DNA of 25,000 nucleotides, from NCBI GenBank assembly GCA_009663005.1, contig CM018899.1, positions 3,461,024-3,486,023 on the forward strand. Direction: 5' to 3'. Shown one piece after another: positions 10,476-19,244 of this stretch (its first letter is position 1; every line of letters starts with the position of its first letter). The notes below the pieces were generated by a model. That model did not search any database, was not told the DNA's origin, and worked only from the letters and a program-made list of their open reading frames with translations. The position numbers were made by a program, and so were the translations under genes. The stretch comes from Actinidia chinensis. Its lineage: Eukaryota > Streptophyta > Magnoliopsida > Ericales > Actinidiaceae.

Positions 10476-11849
10476 TTTGAGTAAAGTTCTTTATTGGATA
10501 ATATTGCCCTCCTTTCATAATATAGAATATAAAAGACAAAAAACGAAAAATATTTCAATTAATCTACTTTCTCTCTTGATTTCCCTTTCTACTATAGTCA
10601 CACAAACAACACCACACTCACACCACCGCCCACGCCCCTGGAACCACATCGTCGTCACTGCCACAACTCCATGTTGTCACCACCACCCGAGCCACCCATT
10701 GTCGCCATTATTATGACATCACTGCCACCACCACGTCACAAATTTCTCCTCAGATCTGAAGATCTAAACATCGCCCATGACCGCCACAGTGCCACTACCT
10801 TCACCGTTGTGACTAATGACATCATAGTTACCGTACCGGCCGCCACCCGCCAAACCGCCGCCTTTTCTTCATATCTCTCTCTCTAGACTTAAGATCTACA
10901 AACTCGCCATGACTTTCCACCCCACCACCGTCTCCATCTCCACCGATGTCAAGTTTTCCTTCTCTCTCTGAATAAAGTTTTTTGTATTTATATTTTTATA
11001 TGGTGGTTTTTGTTTTTGGCAAAAATTGAGGTGAACAAAATTATTTTTTTATTTTTTGTATGAAAAAATCATTAAAAGTTTTGAGTTTATAATTTTCTGT
11101 TCGAGCAATTAAGTTTATCTGTAACATTACATATATATGTTTGAACAATTAAGTTTATCTGTTGAACAATCACGTTTATTTGTATCATTTATATTTTTAT
11201 GTTCGAATAGCAGTTTGTTGGTTAAGTTTATTTTCGACAATTAAGTTTATTTATAACATTAAATTTTATTTGTTCGATAACAAGTTTTTCGATTAGTTTA
11301 TATTTTAACAACAATAAATTTATCTGTAAAGTTGTGTTGTTTTAGAAAAATGGTTAAAAGTTTATAGTTGAGTTTTTATTATTCAAATAGTAAAATGATC
11401 GTTTGAATAGTCAAATTTATGAATTTGGAGTTTTTATTGATTTGAAATGATAACAGTAAAATTTATTATTCATTTTTTCAGTGATTTTTTTTATAGATAA
11501 ATTTATCTATAAAAAATCTCATCGGAACGTCGCGTATGGTTCGCCAAAAAAGTCATTGGCCGTGAGCCAGAACGTGGCCTCCAGTCACGAGCCGCCGGTG
11601 GTGGTTATCGGAGGTGGGCGGATGGTTGAGGGTGTAGTGAAAAATAAGAAGGAGTGTAGAGAGTATGGAGATATTTTTGTTAGGTGTGATAAAAAAGGGT
11701 TTTGATTTTAGATTTTTGTGACAAGGATTAAATAAGTTAGACGATTAAATAGGTTAGTAATTTTCACACTCTCTCTCTTTAATTAAACTTAACTTTTTGT
11801 CTATTATTAGAGTCAATGTACCCCACCCCAATACAAAGTTTTACTCAAA
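10476..11849. mobile_element. TIR element, 1.37 kb, with CCACC and GGTGG arms
   Basis: The terminal 22 bp at 10476-10497 and 11828-11849 are inverted repeats matching at 18 positions (TTTGAGTAAA...TATTGG outward in). Similarity continues inward with AAAGACAAAAAAC against AATAGACAAAAAG. Each arm then has a GC-richer block: CCACC-rich on the left (about 10605-10945) and GGTGG/GCCGCC-rich on the right (about 11520-11630), in opposite sense. The centre is an AT-rich tandem array. There is no transposase frame, so the element is non-autonomous. An upstream TTGGGTTAAAGT at 10451-10462 may be the true left end. ATATT occurs outside both ends, but I do not claim it as a target-site duplication. The superfamily is unassigned; Mutator-like or another long-TIR group is possible. 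Confidence 0.6.
11098..11335. repeat. Diverged AT-rich tandem array
   Basis: Units built on GTTCGAACAATTAAGTTTAT followed by CTGTAACATTA recur at about 11098, 11138, 11161, 11200, 11235 and 11270, with lengths from about 23 to 65 bp. Each unit has lost or gained short pieces. The array fills the middle of the TIR element at 10476-11849 and carries no coding sequence. Confidence 0.6.
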
Positions 11850-12740
11850 TATTATCAATATATAGAAATACATTTTAGTGAATTCATCAAAGTAAAAACA
11901 AAAAAGAGAGTGCAATCGAAAAAAAGGGTGTGCGACAATCAATATCCAGAAAAAAAAAGTTAATAATACTACTAAATAAACCCTTTTATGGATAGTTCTA
12001 AATAGAATTTAGTTAAACTTATAATTTAAAAAGAATACCTCTCATTGTACTACTAATGGTAATTTGTGGAAGGGCTAATCCGAAGAGACTTAACTTGTCA
12101 TTATGGACAAAGTGTTGCGGCTCTGTTCTCACCCTTGGCCAATCTATGTCACTCTAAACGTTTATTAATTATTACATCACATTTCCTGCAAATAATATGA
12201 GACCTCTCTCTTCTAAAAATGGCTAGAGTGGAGCACCTCGAAGGACATAGCCACAGCTCTACTAACGATCCACAACTCCAATTGCCAATGCACAACAAGT
12301 CCTTGCCGATTCAACGCAGGAGTCATGGATCAATTTCCATGACGCCGGCACTTCCGGGGTCCTTATCTAGGCCCATGCTCCTGCCTAGACAAGCTTATGT
12401 AGCATTGGGGTTCAACCCATGCAAGTCTTCGTTAAGCAAACTGGTGGGGTGGATGGTTTCCATATATTTTTGGGGCCTAATGTCACTGTATGATCAAACA
12501 TTTTAGCAAGGGTACCCACCCTTTCTACACTTGTTGCACCTAAAAGTAAGAATAATATTATTATTATTATTAATGGAAAAATATTGTTGTAGAAAGTATC
12601 TGAAAAACTTTAAATTCACAGTAAAATATTTTATTTCTCACACTGGAAAAGGACTTTTTCCTAAATATTTTTGGAAAGAAAGGACTTTGTTAAATTTATT
12701 TTTTTTAAAAAATTTTACTCTTGAACAAAAACTTGTGATG
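11850..12740. other. Intergenic DNA with a less AT-rich block, no recognised gene
   Basis: The part at about 12050-12510 is closer to balanced composition than its flanks and holds an open frame of 95 codons on the plus strand (12219-12506). Its product has no motif I recognise, and the minus strand reads through with several stops. It could be the relic of a gene or of a retrotransposon LTR. (ATT)5 lies at 12557-12571. Confidence 0.45.
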
Positions 12741-13334
12741 TTTGTTAACCCAGTAATTTCTGTTTTTATGTTTTCACAAAAATAAAAAACCTTGTTTGTG
12801 TTTCTATTTATAATTTAAAACAAGGCAAAATTATTATCAATTATTTTTGAAAAATAGTGAAAATAACAAAATGTATTTTTATTTTGTTTACAAATTATCG
12901 CCTTCACATCCCTCGATTCCTCATCCAACCCTTCACCGGCCACCGAACCACCGCCTCTCCTCCATCCACCCACCTCCACCCCATATTTTTAATTTTAATG
13001 TTTTAACAAAAGGTGAATACAAATATATTTTTAATTTTTATTTTATAAAAAACAAAACAAAACGAACACCATAAATAACACACAAAAAACAAAAAAGTAA
13101 AACGTTACAAACATACCCTTTCTCTTTAAAATTTCTTGAAGTTTTACTCTTCGTTAACAATTCTCATTTTAAAAAGACAACTGGAGGCTCATTTTTCCCT
13201 TTCCCTTTATTATTTCTCCTATCTCTATTGCAACCCGAGAGAGTGACTGAGAGAGAGAGAAAGTGCCCGTGCCTGCACGTGTTTTTCACCGTGCCTGTCC
13301 TTAAACATCATAAAGTATAGAGCAGGGATCCCAA
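12741..13334. other. AT-rich DNA with a CACC-rich block, possible element remnant
   Basis: A CT/CACC-rich block (about 12897-12990) is set in AT-rich sequence, a layout like the arms of the 10476-11849 element. CCTTGTTT (12790-12797) and AAACAAGG (12818-12825) form a hairpin with a 20-nt loop. The sequence AAAACGAACACC near 13060-13070 looks like the end of a short plant TIR element, but its partner was not found. (GA)6 lies at 13249-13260. Confidence 0.35.
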
Positions 13335-13505
13335 CTCCCCAAGCCTTTTCCAAGGCCACATTGCAGATTTTTATTTTACATTTAATATATTATGTAAATA
13401 GATTTAAATTACAATTTTTACATTATTGATTTTTTATTCAATTTTTTTTTCAATTTTTTTTTCCACTTACAATTATTGTAATTAAAGTTTTGGATGGCTT
13501 GGGAC
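13335..13505. mobile_element. MITE-like inverted-repeat element (about 171 bp)
   Basis: CTCCCCAAGCCTTTTCCAA at the left and TTTTGGATGGCTTGGGAC at the right are imperfect inverted repeats, with CCCAAGCC exact on both sides. The interior is almost pure A/T with no frame. Size and structure fit a MITE. No target-site duplication was seen, so the superfamily is open. Confidence 0.4.
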
Positions 13506-14063
13506 TTTTGTAGTTCGGAAAATTTTATTTTTTTTTTTTCGTTTTTTCTTTTTTAATGTTTTGGGCGCCTTTCAATGAAGAACGTAATATTTTGTTGATA
13601 TTTGAAAAATGGGTTTCTTAAAAAGTAATGACGCCTATATAGTGGGGTTCACTTTTTTTTTTCTTTTTAACATAATTTCGGCATCCGAAACATTGTCATC
13701 TTGTTTGACCAATTTCTGGGGGCTATGGGGAGGGGGGTGGGGGGACTTAGAGCTCTATTTGGAAGCCTCATCTGCGAATGTTGGTACATGATGCTGATGA
13801 TTTGCAGTTGAAGTGCAGACGTTGCACAGGTGGCCGTAGCAAGCAGGAGGTATATGCGGCGATTTCTTGCAAAAATAGAAAACAAATGCGTCCTGGGTGT
13901 AGAAATCTCGTGTCATGGGGGGGGGCCTTTCAAAACCCCCTCGAGACATGATGAAGATTGGGATCCCGTGAAGGGTAATCGCGCGGGAATAATCTTTGAA
14001 CCATGGGTCGTTGGCTATCGGAATATAGGAGAGATAATTTTTGTGTGGGTGCCCGGATAATTT
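13506..14063. other. Mixed-composition intergenic DNA, no recognised gene
   Basis: The part at about 13700-14040 is nearer balanced composition and has G runs (about 13730-13742 and 13917-13925). Open frames of 60-76 codons overlap on both strands, and none shows a domain or codon pattern that favours it. GAGCTCTATTTGGAAG near 13749 resembles the GAGCTCGTTTGG-type end of the neighbouring MITE, so part of this may be an insertion inside an older element. Confidence 0.4.
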
Positions 14064-14147
14064 TTTCTCCTTGGTCGTGTTACTACCGGATATGGGGGCG
14101 ATAATTTATATCTATACGCGGAGTAGGTGGAAAATAAGAGGTGTATA

Positions 14148-14179
<32 letters not shown>

Positions 14180-14216
14180 ATTATCCTGGGGAATCAAAAG
14201 GGGTGGGGGATAGAAC

Positions 14217-14250
<34 letters not shown>

Positions 14251-14318
14251 AAATATAAATATATAATATAAATAAATATATATTTTTAATTCTAAATATT
14301 TTATATTTTTGTTTCTCC

Positions 14319-14361
<43 letters not shown>

Positions 14362-14468
14362 CTAAAAATATCCAAACAAAGGTTAAAGTTATCCCCTCCA
14401 AAATTTATTCCCCCCTCTAAAATTTTCCCCCTCCCATATCCTCCAATCCCTCCAGCCAAACGAGCCCT
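14064..14468. mobile_element. Foldback MITE with long imperfect arms (405 bp)
   Basis: The right arm, read outward in, gives GGGCTCGTTTGGCTGG, GGATATGGGAGGGGGAAAAT, AGAGGGGGGAATAAATTTTGG and, near the centre, AGGGTGGAGGATA and AAAATATATA. The left arm gives the same blocks in the same order, worn: CTCCTTGG, GGATATGGGGGC, GGTGGAAAAT, AGAGGTGTATAAATTTTTGG, AGGGGTGGGGGATA and AAAATATATA. The centre is pure A/T (about 14220-14300). TAATTT flanks both ends (14058-14063 and 14469-14474) and may be part of a target-site duplication. The CTCGTTTGG end points to a hAT-type MITE, with moderate certainty. Confidence 0.65.
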
Positions 14469-14474
14469 TAATTT

Positions 14475-15006
14475 GTTTTGCTTTTGTTTTTTTTGACTCT
14501 TTTAAAAAACATTTATATTACTTTCTTTGGTCCTTATAATATAATAAAATTTTTTGACAAATACCCCACTTAAAGCAATATCACAAAGCTCTCTAAAAGC
14601 TCTCTAAATTTTAAAAAAATTGGTAGTTTTCTTAAATTTATATTTTATTTGCTTATTACATTATCCTCCAACAATACTTTCTATTTTTTTCTTTATCCCT
14701 CATTTAAAAATACTATTATTTATTATTTTCAAATTTATTTCGTTTTTTTAGTAGATCGATCAGACAGTCTGAGACAGGAGAGAAAACGTTAGTTTTAATA
14801 TTTCGGTGATGACTAGTTTCTCCACATGTAAGGAGTCACTGTAGCAAACCCTATTTTTATACGGGTGCGACAAGGAGTTGTTGGAGTGTTTTTTTTTTGT
14901 TTTTTGGATTTTTCACCTTAAACTTTGTAAAAGTGGGGAAAGGAGGCCGTTGGAGATGCTCTTGGACCAACCGCCTTAACCAGCCTAAAATGGGCCCGCC
15001 AAGATA
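14475..15006. other. AT-rich DNA with relics of a CTCCAAC-type element
   Basis: AAAGCTCTCTA occurs twice in a row near 14585-14607, and CGTTGGAGATGCTC lies at 14948-14961. Both are typical of short plant elements whose ends carry GAGCATCTCCAAC (established knowledge). A matching left end was not found, so no element is drawn. No gene is visible. Confidence 0.4.
14899..14972 (+). repeat. Repeat family C, copy 1
   Basis: GTTTTTTGGATTTTTCACC, then a spacer, then GTGGGGAAAGGAGGCCGTTGG and GGACCA. It matches 16099-16173 in order and orientation. It lies just left of the Helitron-like element, with copy 2 just right of it. Confidence 0.6.
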
Positions 15007-15099
15007 TCTTATATATACAAATGTGAGTAATAGTAGGGGTTACCACTCTCCAAAATTTTTTTTCTATAAATTATAGTTTTTTGAGAGGAGTCCCCTTAG

Positions 15100-15410
15100 A
15101 TTTTTTAATAATTACAGTTTGGTCCATATAATTTCTGATTATTACAGTATGGTCCCTAAAATTACTAATAATTACAGATTGGGGTCCCTAAGAGTGCTTC
15201 TGTAAATTACATTCTGAGAAAACTTAAGTTTCGTTTGTCATTTTGAAGTCTCAAAATTTTTTAATTTGTCAATTTGGACCACAAAACTTTCTAATTTTGG
15301 CAGTTTGGCCCGTGAACATTCCCTACAATTTTTATAATTACAGTTTAGTATCTAAATTACTGATAATTATAGATTGATCCCTAAATTGCTGTAAATTATA
15401 ATTTTTTTAT
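15100..15410 (+). repeat. Degenerate array of TTACAG.TTGGTCCCTAAA units
   Basis: Units of about 30-35 bp recur: ATTACAGTTTGGTCC, ATTACAGTATGGTCCCTAAAATTACT, ATTACAGATTGGGGTCCCTAA, CAATTTGGACCACAAAACTTT, CAGTTTGGCCCG, ATTACAGTTTAGTATCTAAATTACTG and ATTATAGATTGATCCCTAAATTGCTG, each listed in pieces. Divergence between units is high. The array lies in the left half of the Helitron-like element. Confidence 0.65.
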
Positions 15411-15479
15411 CCTAAGTTTTAATTATTTTCAATTTCTCGGGGGTTATCATTTTTTTAAAATCTTGCTCCCCTACATTTT

Positions 15480-16025
15480 TTTTTTGACTACTGTATTTTT
15501 TTTCCCGATTTGACCCATATGAATAGTAAATCATCTACTATATTTTTTTCTCGATTTTGCCCCTACTCATATTAACTCATTACCATCATTTTTTTTTATT
15601 TTTTTCACGATTTTGCCACACTCATATTAACTCATTTACCACCATTTTGTTATTTTACCCCTACTTAATTTTTTTCGTCCGATCTTGCCCTCTCACATTA
15701 ACTCATAATATTTCAGGTGTTGGTTGGATTGCTTATGTTAAACTAGCCCACGCATAGCACGTGGTATTTCTGATTTGTGCCCCTTAGTAAATGTGAGTAA
15801 TATAGTCCCATCTACCACCTTTTTTTTTTAGTGTTTACCCCTTTGTAATTTTTTTTTTACTCATATTACCACAATTTTTTTTTTTTGATTTTTTCCCTTG
15901 TGAATGTGAGTGAATTGCAACTATTTTTTTTTTCCATTTTGTCCTTGGTAACTTTATTACCATTTTTTTGTTTCCGATTTTGTCCTACCTCTATTTTTTA
16001 TTTTCGATTTTGCCCTTAAATTACT
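15480..16025 (+). repeat. T-rich array of CGATTTTGCCC units
   Basis: A T run followed by (C)CGATTTTGCCCCTA, CTCATATTAACTCAT and ACCACCAT repeats about a dozen times with variable loss, for example from 15500, 15543, 15589, 15669, 15821, 15875 and 15960. Units are about 25-55 bp. The array fills the right half of the Helitron-like element and is broken near 15715-15770 by unrelated sequence with its own hairpin. Confidence 0.65.
15748..15764. repeat. Small hairpin inside the Helitron-like element
   Basis: CCACG (15748-15752) pairs with CGTGG (15760-15764) across a 7-nt loop, and CTAG occurs just before it. GC-rich hairpins of this size are found near the 3' ends of Helitrons. This one lies about 290 bp inside the proposed end, so it may mark an older or nested end. 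It also contains a CACGTG core (15758-15763). Confidence 0.45.
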
Positions 16026-16098
16026 CGCCCTGCATACACGCTACCCCACTAGTATATAATGACATGTTTACATAACCCGTGATGAACAGGGGTGGGGT

Positions 16099-16173
16099 AG
16101 TTTTTGGATTTTCTCCCTGAACCAGAGTCCTAAATGGTGAAAAGGAGGCTGTTGGGGGGATTCTGTGGGCCAG
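16099..16173 (+). repeat. Repeat family C, copy 2
   Basis: Matches 14899-14972: GTTTTTGGATTTTCTCCC, then GGTGAAAAGGAGGCTGTTGG and GGGCCA. The two copies lie on either side of the Helitron-like element, in the same orientation and about 1.2 kb apart. Confidence 0.6.
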
Positions 16174-16305
16174 CAAGTTAGACAGGGCAGGTTACGTAAC
16201 ATGATGAACTGGTGGTGAGTCGTGCTCGTTGCACTTCCATCACTTCTGTCATGGAATTTTCAAATCAATTCAGTTTCTCTCTTTTATTTGGCCGTTTAAC
16301 ATGGA

Positions 16306-16612
<307 letters not shown>

Positions 16613-17338
16613 CGCGTTTAGGATACTTCCCACGATCCAGTTTTGAATCATCTTTTTTGGTGTTTTTTCAACTTTTTTAAAGCCACTAAAAACTAAAAAG
16701 TTACAAGCTACCCTTTAAAATTGGAACAAAACCCCTAACGGTATATTACGAGTCAGGAAGTGAAGTCATAAAAAAAATCTGTGGACCTGACTTTTTCAAA
16801 TTTTTCATATGGATATTTCGAACCTACTGCATCTTTGTATATTTGCTGGTAATTTCCCCTAAATAGAGTAACAAGTGCTAGCTACTAGACGCGTTTTTTT
16901 TTTTTGAGTCTCACATAGTGTAGCTTCTCTTCTCTTTTTTCGTCACCAGAAATCTAAATTTAAAAATTTTTCATTTGAAAAAAGAGTACGGTGAAAAAAA
17001 AAAAAAATTTAAATTTTATACAATATGATTTTAGTTTTTTTAATTTATTTTACTCATTTTTATCTTGTCATGGCCTCCACCATAGCAATAATTATGGTCC
17101 GGCAAATTAAGGTGCAGCGTACATATATCCTCATATATGTCTTTTAAAAGGGGATGGAATATGGATTGAGGTCTTTTGCCTACTGCTATTGGCTATCTTT
17201 TTTTCGCTTGCGGGGCGGGTGAGCAAAGTTCAATAATAAACAGCCCTTCTTGCAACTAACAAAGACATTGAAAAAGAGGATAAAAAATACCTTGAAAATG
17301 GTCTTCCAAATTTTCCTTATTGATCAATGACTAAATAA
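16613..17338. other. AT-rich intergenic DNA, no gene seen
   Basis: No frame or element ends found. A short GC-rich piece (CGGGGCGGGTGAGC near 17210-17224) is isolated. Confidence 0.6.
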
Positions 17339-17764
17339 GCAGGCTCCAATCCAAAAATCCTCCAAAATCTCCATTTTGGAGACCAAAATAATATTTAAAC
17401 TTACAAGTATATTTAGAGATTTTTACTACTCATGTAAAGTCCAACCAAACCTCCTTTTTTCATCTTTATATTTTTAAAAACTCAACTATTCAACACTTTT
17501 CCTTCCTCAAAAATAAAATTATAAAGGCAATTAAATTTAAGAATATATTAATATTAATATCATTTTAAGGTCACCCTTGTATCTTTCTAATACTATTAAT
17601 ATTTTAAAAAAATAAAATTATAATTTAAAAATTATTCAGATTTTTGTAATAAAAAATTAATGAATCTAAAATAAAGACAGTCTCCCAAATTTTGGAGAGT
17701 CTCTATATTTTAGAGACTCAAATTGGGGCCTCTATTTAGAGCTAAAAAATAAAGATGGATTGAG

Positions 17765-17772
17765 CTTGAAAT
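17765..17772. repeat. 8-bp target-site duplication, left copy
   Basis: CTTGAAAT, identical to 18731-18738, directly outside the hAT-like element. Eight base pairs is the standard duplication length for hAT transposons. Confidence 0.8.
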
Positions 17773-17861
17773 CATAGTTATGAACCGACCGCAATTGAAT
17801 CGTCAAGCAAGTCGGTTCAATGGTTCCTAGCTCAACCAGTGGTTCAACCGGGTTATATCAT

Positions 17862-17892
<31 letters not shown>

Positions 17893-18078
17893 GAATTATT
17901 AAAAAATTATAATAGGTTAAAGATACTATTTTTTTATCAATAATTCAACATAAGTATAAATAACAAATATCTATGAAAAGAAATACAAAAATATATATTA
18001 ATAAAAAATATTTTAGAGGATTTTTTTTTCTTTCTAAATTAATCTAATTTAATTTTTTTAAACTATTCTTCATGAGCA

Positions 18079-18120
<42 letters not shown>

Positions 18121-18730
18121 TTATTAATTAAGAGAAAAGCATTATTTGTGTGAACTTTTTTTTTTTTTTTTTAGTTTTTATTTTTTCTCTTCCTATACCC
18201 CCTATTTTTTATCTTTATTTTTTAATTTAGTTTATATTTTTATATTGATTAATGTTTGAAATATGTATTTTGGATATATTAATTATAAATAATAAATATC
18301 TAAAGATGAGATAGCAAAGGTAAAAAAGAGAGAAACGTGCGTTGATTTAAAGGATTTTCATAAATAGTCAATCTAAAATGAGATCTAGTTATACAATAAA
18401 CAGTCATTTTTTTTTTCCCTTCTCTTTGACTTTCCATGTGAATATGTTACTTTTTTTCATCAAAATCATAAAATAATTTTTTTTAAAAAATAAATATTGT
18501 AAATTTTTGTGTAATTTTTGGTTTTTAACTTTTTTTTCAAAAAACGTCCGGTTACTAAATAGCCCAGTCGGTTCTCACTTGTTTTTTTTTAAAAAATCGG
18601 CCCGATTCAACCCAGTTTCCAATCCGGTCACATCAGTTTTCAGTAAATTAATTAAAGCATATCCGTTCATGATCCGGTTCCGGTGTAACTAGGTTGAACC
18701 GGCCGATTCGATTTGATTTTTATAACTATT
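17773..18730. mobile_element. hAT-like non-autonomous element (958 bp)
   Basis: The ends are CATAGTTATGAA on the left and, read inward from the right, AATAGTTATAAA, matching at 10 of 12 positions. CTTGAAAT is duplicated exactly outside (17765-17772 and 18731-18738). Subterminal regions are packed with GGTTCAACCGG-type motifs: AACCGACC, AGTCGGTTCAA, GGTTCAACCGGG on the left, and GTCCGGTT, CAGTCGGTT, AATCCGGTC, GATCCGGTTCCGG, GGTTGAACCGGCC on the right. Clustered subterminal motifs are known transposase binding sites in hAT elements. The interior is A/T-rich with no transposase frame, so it depends on a partner elsewhere. Orientation is unknown. Confidence 0.8.
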
Positions 18731-18738
18731 CTTGAAAT
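18731..18738. repeat. 8-bp target-site duplication, right copy
   Basis: CTTGAAAT, identical to 17765-17772. Intact flanks suggest that the insertion is younger than the MITE it entered. Confidence 0.8.
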
Positions 18739-18805
18739 GTCTATTTTAGTCTTCCATGTTGAATAAATGAATATAGGTTGGAGTTGCTCTAACATTTTTT
18801 TAAGT

Positions 18806-19195
18806 CTCTTCAGACATGGGTAATAAATGGCATGGCCTCTTTCAACTTTCCTCAACCATATTTCTTGCTTGTTTATCCTATGATTATTTTCTAAATAAAA
18901 TTCTATTCTTTACAAATGTTTTAATAGAACAATTGTTATCAAATAATGCGGGCAGTTGTATTGTCTATAGTGCTTCACAATTACTTCAAGTTTTTTGGTA
19001 TTTTGATATATATATATATAGTTCTGCCATGCCATTTTAATTATTCTGTATGGTTTTTTTTATATTATTACGATTAGAAAATAATCCTCTTAGAACCCGC
19101 ATAATCAGCATCTGTAAAAATATGGAGGGCCGCGACTGATTCAGACTGTATAAAACAACCCAAGGACCAGGACATGTCTTAAAGGTACCGGAGAA
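18806..19195 (-). pseudogene. copia RNase H remnant
   Basis: ILRYL at about 19180-19195 and TDADYAGSKRI (19083-19115) are typical of the copia RNase H domain, the latter matching the TDADWAGS signature. Further on, LFDNNCSI (about 18945-18970, compare CDN.SAI) and INKQEIW...KVERGHAIYY (about 18815-18885) fit the end of the domain more loosely. The spacing between TDAD and DNN is shorter than usual, so a piece is probably missing. A stop follows ILRYL. A (TA)n run (19006-19020) lies in the lost part. The first half is sure, the second half tentative. Confidence 0.65.
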
Positions 19196-19244
19196 TGTGA
19201 ATACACAACACTAAATGAGTGGGTACGTGGTGAGTGCATAAACT

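Larger units (their letters stand above)
15007..16052 (+). mobile_element. Helitron-like non-autonomous element (about 1,046 bp)
   Basis: The right end has GCATACACGCTACCCCA followed by CTAG and a T (16049-16053), which fits the CTRR|T 3' end of plant Helitrons (established knowledge). The hairpin that should precede it is only weakly kept. The proposed left end is TCTTATATATAC after an A (15006|15007), which fits insertion between A and T. The motif AATGTGAGTAATA near that end recurs inside the element at about 15789. The interior is made of degenerate arrays and has no Rep or helicase frame, as expected for a non-autonomous copy. The 5' end is the least certain part. Helitrons leave no target-site duplication, so none can confirm the borders. 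Confidence 0.45.
17339..18789. mobile_element. Tourist-like MITE, interrupted by a hAT-like insertion
   Basis: The left end GCAGGCTCCAATCCA (from 17339) and the right end TAGGTTGGAGTTGC (to about 18789) are imperfect inverted repeats. TAA lies just outside both (17336-17338 and 18790-18792), as expected for the 3-bp TTA/TAA duplication of PIF/Harbinger elements (established knowledge). The left arm has CTCCAAAATCTCCATTTTGG, and the right part has CAAATTTTGGAGAGTCTC and TTTTAGAGACTC. Without the insertion at 17773-18730 the element is about 485 bp and non-coding. The family assignment is moderate; the interruption is well supported by the duplication at the inner element. Confidence 0.6.

Noticed and set aside
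10605..10945. CCACC-rich stretch that could be taken for a proline- or histidine-rich exon
   Set aside because: Frames are short, and its reverse counterpart appears in the opposite arm of the same TIR element, so it is better explained as element structure.
12400..12425. GGGGTTCAACCCATGC, which looks like a tRNA T-arm
   Set aside because: The stem does not pair properly, and no acceptor, D or anticodon arm can be placed upstream.
12219..12506. Open frame of 95 codons with an ATG, in a less AT-rich block
   Set aside because: No recognisable motif, no splice context and no neighbour that gives it meaning. The length is within chance for the local composition. Kept only as a remark on the region.
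13609..14060. Several overlapping open frames of 60-76 codons
   Set aside because: Overlap on both strands, G and C runs and no motif. They lie beside or inside a MITE.
18600..18720. GGTTCAAC/GTTGAACC pieces that look like tRNA B boxes
   Set aside because: They are subterminal motifs of the hAT-like element and lack any tRNA fold.
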